19,103 nucleotides of DNA. Source: Bacilli bacterium. Lineage in GTDB: Bacteria; Bacillota_I; Bacilli_A; RF39; UBA660. Position numbers and translations under genes: made by a program. The stretch lies in assembly GCA_024693165.1 (NCBI GenBank), contig JAILLM010000043.1, positions 1-19,103 on the forward strand, read 5' to 3'. Positions 15,743-19,103 of this stretch are shown here, one piece after another (the stretch's first letter is position 1; every line of letters begins with the position of its first letter). The notes under the pieces are model-generated. The model had not been told where the DNA came from. It was given only the letters and a program-made list of their open reading frames with translations, and made no database searches.

Positions 15743-16718
15743 ATTTTTCCATTAAGAATCTTTCTAGTTTTATTGGATCTTCATCTTTCATAACTATTTT
15801 ATATATTAAATCTATAACTGGCATTTTAATCTTTTTTCTTTTAATAAGCTGATAAATAGACTTAAGAGTGTAGTAACCTTCAACAGTAGTTGAATCTAAA
15901 TACTCTTGTGTTTTCTTTTTATTTCCTTTACCAAGTAATACACCATATGTATAGTTTCTTGATTTAGTAGAAGTTGCAGTTAAAGTTAAGTCTCCAACTC
16001 CAGCAAATGATAGTATTGAATTCTTTTTACCACCTAAACCAACGATTAAAGCTCTGATATCATGTAAAGATTCAGTTATAAGGAAACATCTAGTTGATTC
16101 TGAATAACCAAGTCCTTCAAGGATACCTGATGCAATAGCAATTACATTCTTAATTGAACCACATAATTCAGTACCAATCATATCTTTAGATTCTCTTAAT
16201 TTAATATTAGTGCCTTTATATATTTTAGACACTTCAGTAAATACTTCATGTGATTTAACTGCACAAGCAAGACCAATAGGTTCTTCATTAGCAATATCAA
16301 CCGCAAAAGAAGGTCCACTTATAACACCAAGCTTTTTAGTTTTTATATTATTTAAGAATACTTCATGAACAAATCTACAAGAACCTTGTTCAATTCCTTT
16401 AGAACCAATAATAAATATTTGATTTTTATTTATATATGGTTTCATTTTCTTAGAAACTTCTCCAACATATTTGGCTGCACACATTATAAACACAATTTGA
16501 GCATCTTTAAGAGCAGTTTCATAACTATCAGTTATATTTATACTTTTAGGTATTTTAACCCCGTTAAAAGCATCTACACCATGTTTCTTATAATCATCGA
16601 ATTTTTTAATATTATCACTAGATTCTGTCCACATAGTAATCTTATTAGATTCATTTTTGCTTAAGGCAAGAGCCATACTTAATCCATAAACCCCTGTACC
16701 AAGTATAGTTATATTCAT
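15741..16718 (-). CDS. gpsA: Glycerol-3-phosphate dehydrogenase [NAD(P)+], divergent
   Basis: Interconverts dihydroxyacetone phosphate and sn-glycerol 3-phosphate to feed phospholipid synthesis in the cytosol. The Rossmann loop is GTGVYG (G7 to G12). SKGIE (S106-E110), GPSFA, the catalytic Lys in ELCGSIKNVIAIASGI (K190), AGVGDLTLT (D243) and SRNYTYG (R254, N255) follow in the normal order. At 325 residues it is of usual length. Some positions differ from the common pattern: the GxGDNAKAALITRGL-like stretch reads GYSESTRCFLITESL, and the VPS strand-turn is MCAAKY. It overlaps the upstream rarA by an ATGA (16715-16718), implying translational coupling. The stop lies in a bidirectional terminator. 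Catalytic residues are intact, so it is probably active. Confidence 0.92.
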   Translation of the reverse strand: MNITILGTGVYGLSMALALSKNESNKITMWTESSDNIKKFDDYKKHGVDAFNGVKIPKSINITDSYETALKDAQIVFIMCAAKYVGEVSKKMKPYINKNQIFIIGSKGIEQGSCRFVHEVFLNNIKTKKLGVISGPSFAVDIANEEPIGLACAVKSHEVFTEVSKIYKGTNIKLRESKDMIGTELCGSIKNVIAIASGILEGLGYSESTRCFLITESLHDIRALIVGLGGKKNSILSFAGVGDLTLTATSTKSRNYTYGVLLGKGNKKKTQEYLDSTTVEGYYTLKSIYQLIKRKKIKMPVIDLIYKIVMKDEDPIKLERFLMEK

Positions 16719-17914
16719 TTCTTCATCTCCTCATTAACTTTATTTAAACCATTCTCGTACTTATTATCACATGCATGATAGAACTTAACGTTCTTTATAT
16801 TATCAGGTAAATATTGTTGTTTAACCCAATGTTTAGGATAACTATGAGGATATTTATATAGTGGATTATTTTCACTATTAATATGTTTAGGAACATCCCC
16901 AGTAGATCCTTTTCTTTCTATTAAACTTAATGCTTCATCAATCGCACATATTCCTGAATTAGACTTGGGTGATAGAGCAAGTTCTAAGACTGTATCTGCA
17001 AGAGGAATTCTTGCTTCAGGCATACCTAACATTTCACAAGTTTCAATACAAGCTCTTACTTTAGGTCCCATTGATGGGTTAGCAAGTCCAATATCTTCAT
17101 ATGCAATTACAGACATTCTTCTATAAATAATATCTAAATCTCCAATTGCAATAAGTCTTGCCAAATAATAAATTGCAGCATCAGGATCAGACCCTCTAAT
17201 ACTTTTTTGAAAAGCACTAATTAATTGATAATGGTTATCACCATTTTGATCACCCAAAATAACTGGTTTATTATTTATAGATTCTACTAATTTTAAAGTT
17301 ATATGATGAGTTTTACTTGAATAATAAGATACTTCAAGTAAATTAAGCGCACTACGATAATCTCCACTTGAAAGATAAGCAATTCTTTCTAGTGCATCTT
17401 CATCACACTTACATTTTGGAAGTAGGGGAACAGTTTTTAATAACCCTTCTTTAATATCACTCACTGTTAGACTATTAAGTTCAAATATTTGACATCTACT
17501 TCTTATAGCAGGATTAATTTTATAATATGGATTACTAGTAGTTAAACCAATTAAGATAATTTTACCATTTTCAATATATGGAAGAAGTATATCTTGTTTA
17601 TCTTTATTCATTCTATGAATTTCATCTACGATTAAAACTATTTCTCCATACATTTTAGCTTCTTCGATAACTATATCAAAATCTTCTTTTTTATTTATAA
17701 CTGCATTTAATAATCTATATCTTAAATTAAGCTCATTAACTATTACATGAGCAAGTGTAGTCTTTCCAGTTCCTGGAGGACCAAAAAGAATCATACTAAA
17801 TATATGACCATTACTAATTAAATTAGATATTACTTTATTTTTACCAACCAAATGTTTTTGACCTATAACATCACTTAATTTAGTTGGTCTTATTTTATCT
17901 GCTAGTAATTCCAT
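16715..17914 (-). CDS. rarA: Replication-associated recombination protein A (RarA/MgsA), AAA+ ATPase
   Basis: Clamp-loader-like ATPase that acts at stalled replication forks. Walker A is GPPGTGKTT (G45 to T53, K51), Walker B is LIVDEIHR (D97, E98), sensor 1 is GLTTSNP near 123-129, and arginine finger candidates are in AIRSRC (R138, R140). The C-terminal part carries the family block with SAFQKSIRGSDPDAAIYYLARL and RRMSVIAYEDIGLANP, then YKYPHSYP near the end, diagnostic for RarA rather than RuvB or DnaX. At 399 residues it is slightly shorter than relatives (about 420-450). AGGGTGAT precedes the start. It is first in a two-gene operon with gpsA and divergent from the Xer gene. Confidence 0.95.
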   Translation of the reverse strand: MELLADKIRPTKLSDVIGQKHLVGKNKVISNLISNGHIFSMILFGPPGTGKTTLAHVIVNELNLRYRLLNAVINKKEDFDIVIEEAKMYGEIVLIVDEIHRMNKDKQDILLPYIENGKIILIGLTTSNPYYKINPAIRSRCQIFELNSLTVSDIKEGLLKTVPLLPKCKCDEDALERIAYLSSGDYRSALNLLEVSYYSSKTHHITLKLVESINNKPVILGDQNGDNHYQLISAFQKSIRGSDPDAAIYYLARLIAIGDLDIIYRRMSVIAYEDIGLANPSMGPKVRACIETCEMLGMPEARIPLADTVLELALSPKSNSGICAIDEALSLIERKGSTGDVPKHINSENNPLYKYPHSYPKHWVKQQYLPDNIKNVKFYHACDNKYENGLNKVNEEMKK

Positions 17915-17932
17915 AAAATCACCCTTATGTCT

Positions 17933-17938
17933 ATTATA
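17933..17938 (-). promoter_or_regulatory. -10 box for rarA-gpsA
   Basis: ATTATA on the plus strand reads TATAAT on the minus strand, 19 bases before the rarA start, ahead of an AGGGTGAT ribosome binding site. No well-spaced -35 is evident. Confidence 0.45.
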
Positions 17939-17972
17939 TAAAAAAACTTATCAATTTAATAGGAAAATAATA

Positions 17973-17978
17973 TATAAT
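17973..17978 (+). promoter_or_regulatory. -10 box for xerD-like gene
   Basis: Consensus TATAAT 24 bases before the start. TTATCA at 17948-17953 is a possible -35 with a long 19-base spacer. The ribosome binding site is AAGGAGG just before the start. Confidence 0.55.
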
Positions 17979-18001
17979 AAAGATAATAAGGAGGTAAAAA
18001 A

Positions 18002-18874
18002 ATGAATGATCAACATATAAGTGAATTCTTATCATACTTAGAATTAGATCTTAATTACAGTAATAATACGATTAATTCTTATGATAATGATTTAAAAAAG
18101 TTTGACTCTTATTTTAAAAATAAAGATTTACTAAAACTTAACGTTAATGATTTAGTTAAATATATATCTACTTTAAAAGATTTATCTCCTGCAAGTGTAT
18201 CCCATATGATATCTACTTTAAAAACATTTTATTCTTATTTTATAAAAATAGATAAGATAAAGGTAAATCCAACTGATGCACTTAAGTCTCCTAAATTAGG
18301 GCTTCATTTACCTGAATATCTAACCGAAGATGAAATAGATAAACTATTAGATATTAAAATTGAAGATCCATTTAGTGCAAGAAATAAAGCTATCTTAGAG
18401 TTAATGTATGCAACAGGTTTAAGAATATCAGAAGTAATTTCTTTAGAATTTAAAAATATAGATTTCGAAGAATGTATTGTTAGAGTCATGGGGAAGGGGA
18501 GTAAAGAGCGAATTGTCCCTATTAATGATTATGCTTTGAAAGCATTATCGACGTATATCGACGATTATCGACCTTTAATGATAAAAAAAGACATAAATAA
18601 CTATATATTTTTAAATAATCATGGTAAACAAATGACTCGCCAAGGTGTATTTAAAATGATAAAACAAGAATGTCTTAAAAAAGGAATAAAGAAAGATATA
18701 TCTCCACATACTATTAGACATACTTTTGCAACACACCTACTTCTTAATGGAGCAGACCTAAGAATAATACAAGAACTATTAGGTCACTCAGATATAAGTA
18801 CAACTCAAATATATACACATTTAACAAATGAAGAATTATTTAATGATTATAAGAAGTATTTTCCTAGAGATTAA
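18002..18874 (+). CDS. xerD: Site-specific tyrosine recombinase, XerD-type
   Basis: Xer recombinases resolve chromosome dimers at dif with FtsK. The protein has an N-terminal SAM-like core-binding domain (about 1-95) and a C-terminal catalytic domain with all six residues in place: R141 (ATGLRISEV), K165 (MGKGSKER), H236 and R239 (HTIRH), H262 (LLGHSDIS) and nucleophile Y271 (QIYTHL). At 290 residues it is close to XerC/XerD length (about 298). The segment NPTDALKSPKLGLHLPEYLT resembles XerD more than XerC, but this is judged by eye; a phage or ICE integrase is unlikely given the size and housekeeping context. A perfect AAGGAGG supports ATG 18002. Divergent from rarA, followed 33 bases later by a small membrane-protein gene. 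Confidence 0.88.
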   Translation: MNDQHISEFLSYLELDLNYSNNTINSYDNDLKKFDSYFKNKDLLKLNVNDLVKYISTLKDLSPASVSHMISTLKTFYSYFIKIDKIKVNPTDALKSPKLGLHLPEYLTEDEIDKLLDIKIEDPFSARNKAILELMYATGLRISEVISLEFKNIDFEECIVRVMGKGSKERIVPINDYALKALSTYIDDYRPLMIKKDINNYIFLNNHGKQMTRQGVFKMIKQECLKKGIKKDISPHTIRHTFATHLLLNGADLRIIQELLGHSDISTTQIYTHLTNEELFNDYKKYFPRD

Positions 18875-18907
18875 ATAATATTATACTTAATAATAAGGAG
18901 AATTAAT

Positions 18908-19099
18908 ATGAATGAACAAGAACAAACTAACATAACACCACAAATTAATCCAATCCCAGAAGAATGGAATAAAAAACCAAAGAATAATAAGACTTTAATT
19001 ATAATATTAATAATCTTATTAGTATTATGTATCATTCTTATTATTTTTATTAGTTATATTTGTATTTATATAATAAAAAGTTCCTCCAATAATACATAA
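18908..19099 (+). CDS. Small single-pass membrane protein, unknown function
   Basis: A 63-residue protein with a strong AAGGAG ribosome binding site 7 bases before the ATG. Residues 1-28 are polar and Pro/Asn/Gln-rich with a basic stretch (KKPKNNK) just before a long Ile/Leu-rich hydrophobic segment (about 29-55), then a short SSSNN tail. The charge pattern predicts the N-terminus inside the cell. I do not recognise a family. It starts 33 bases after the Xer gene; TATACT at 18882-18887 could give it its own promoter. The first residues (MNEQ) match those of the HerA-like protein, but similarity ends there. Confidence 0.65.
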   Translation: MNEQEQTNITPQINPIPEEWNKKPKNNKTLIIILIILLVLCIILIIFISYICIYIIKSSSNNT

Positions 19100-19103
19100 T
19101 ACT

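Noticed and set aside
16365..16664. 99-codon plus-strand reading frame inside gpsA
   Set aside because: Antisense shadow of a well-supported enzyme gene, with no recognisable protein features or start signal.
18002..18874. Integrase marking a mobile element or attachment site
   Set aside because: Length and sequence fit a housekeeping XerD, with no tRNA, direct repeats or phage genes nearby.
1..19103. Mycoplasma genetic code (TGA = Trp)
   Set aside because: All Trp codons noticed are TGG, and rarA ends in TGA within a normal ATGA overlap.

Overview
The window is about 25-30% GC by eye, uses TGA as a stop (rarA ends in TGA) and TGG for Trp, and has strong AGGAGG/GGTGA-type ribosome binding sites and many intrinsic terminators. 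It looks like a low-GC Bacillota chromosome, probably a host-associated Bacilli-like lineage. The species is not identifiable from the sequence, and nothing suggests the Mycoplasma code.

Layout. (1) 2-3745: two tandem genes for surface proteins built of DUF285/BspA-like repeats. The first is cut by the window edge. The second has a type IV prepilin N-terminus fused to the repeats. (2) 3809-5035: pyrimidine-nucleoside phosphorylase. (3) 5093-7357: HerA-like ATPase with a Pro/Ala-rich N-terminal extension. (4) 7435-7645: a probable free-standing structured RNA with its own promoter and terminator; family not assigned. (5) 7705-11091: pyruvate:ferredoxin oxidoreductase. (6) 11092-14965: a rearranged block with another prepilin-DUF285 gene, a prepilin-like gene without repeats, and decayed copies of three flanking genes (tcdA, the gpsA tail and the nifJ tail). 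(7) 14966-15637: tcdA, convergent with gpsA-rarA (17914-15741, minus strand, ATGA overlap). (8) 18002-19099: a Xer tyrosine recombinase and a small membrane protein.

Reading the remnants together: the order nifJ end - tcdA remnant - prepilin/DUF285 gene - gpsA tail - nifJ tail - prepilin gene - tcdA - gpsA is what a tandem duplication of a [nifJ 3' end, tcdA, gpsA 3' tail] segment would leave. One tcdA copy has decayed and the pilin-like genes occupy the intergenic gaps. The gpsA/nifJ junction falls at a six-base microhomology.

The three pilin-type proteins share a prepilin peptidase site, a hydrophobic helix and a short globular motif (TGxxKGYV). The DUF285 proteins share a C-terminal AYxGxGGY ending. 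A plausible reading is a set of pilus- or pseudopilus-displayed repeat proteins carried as separate transcription units between housekeeping genes. No pilus assembly genes lie in the window.
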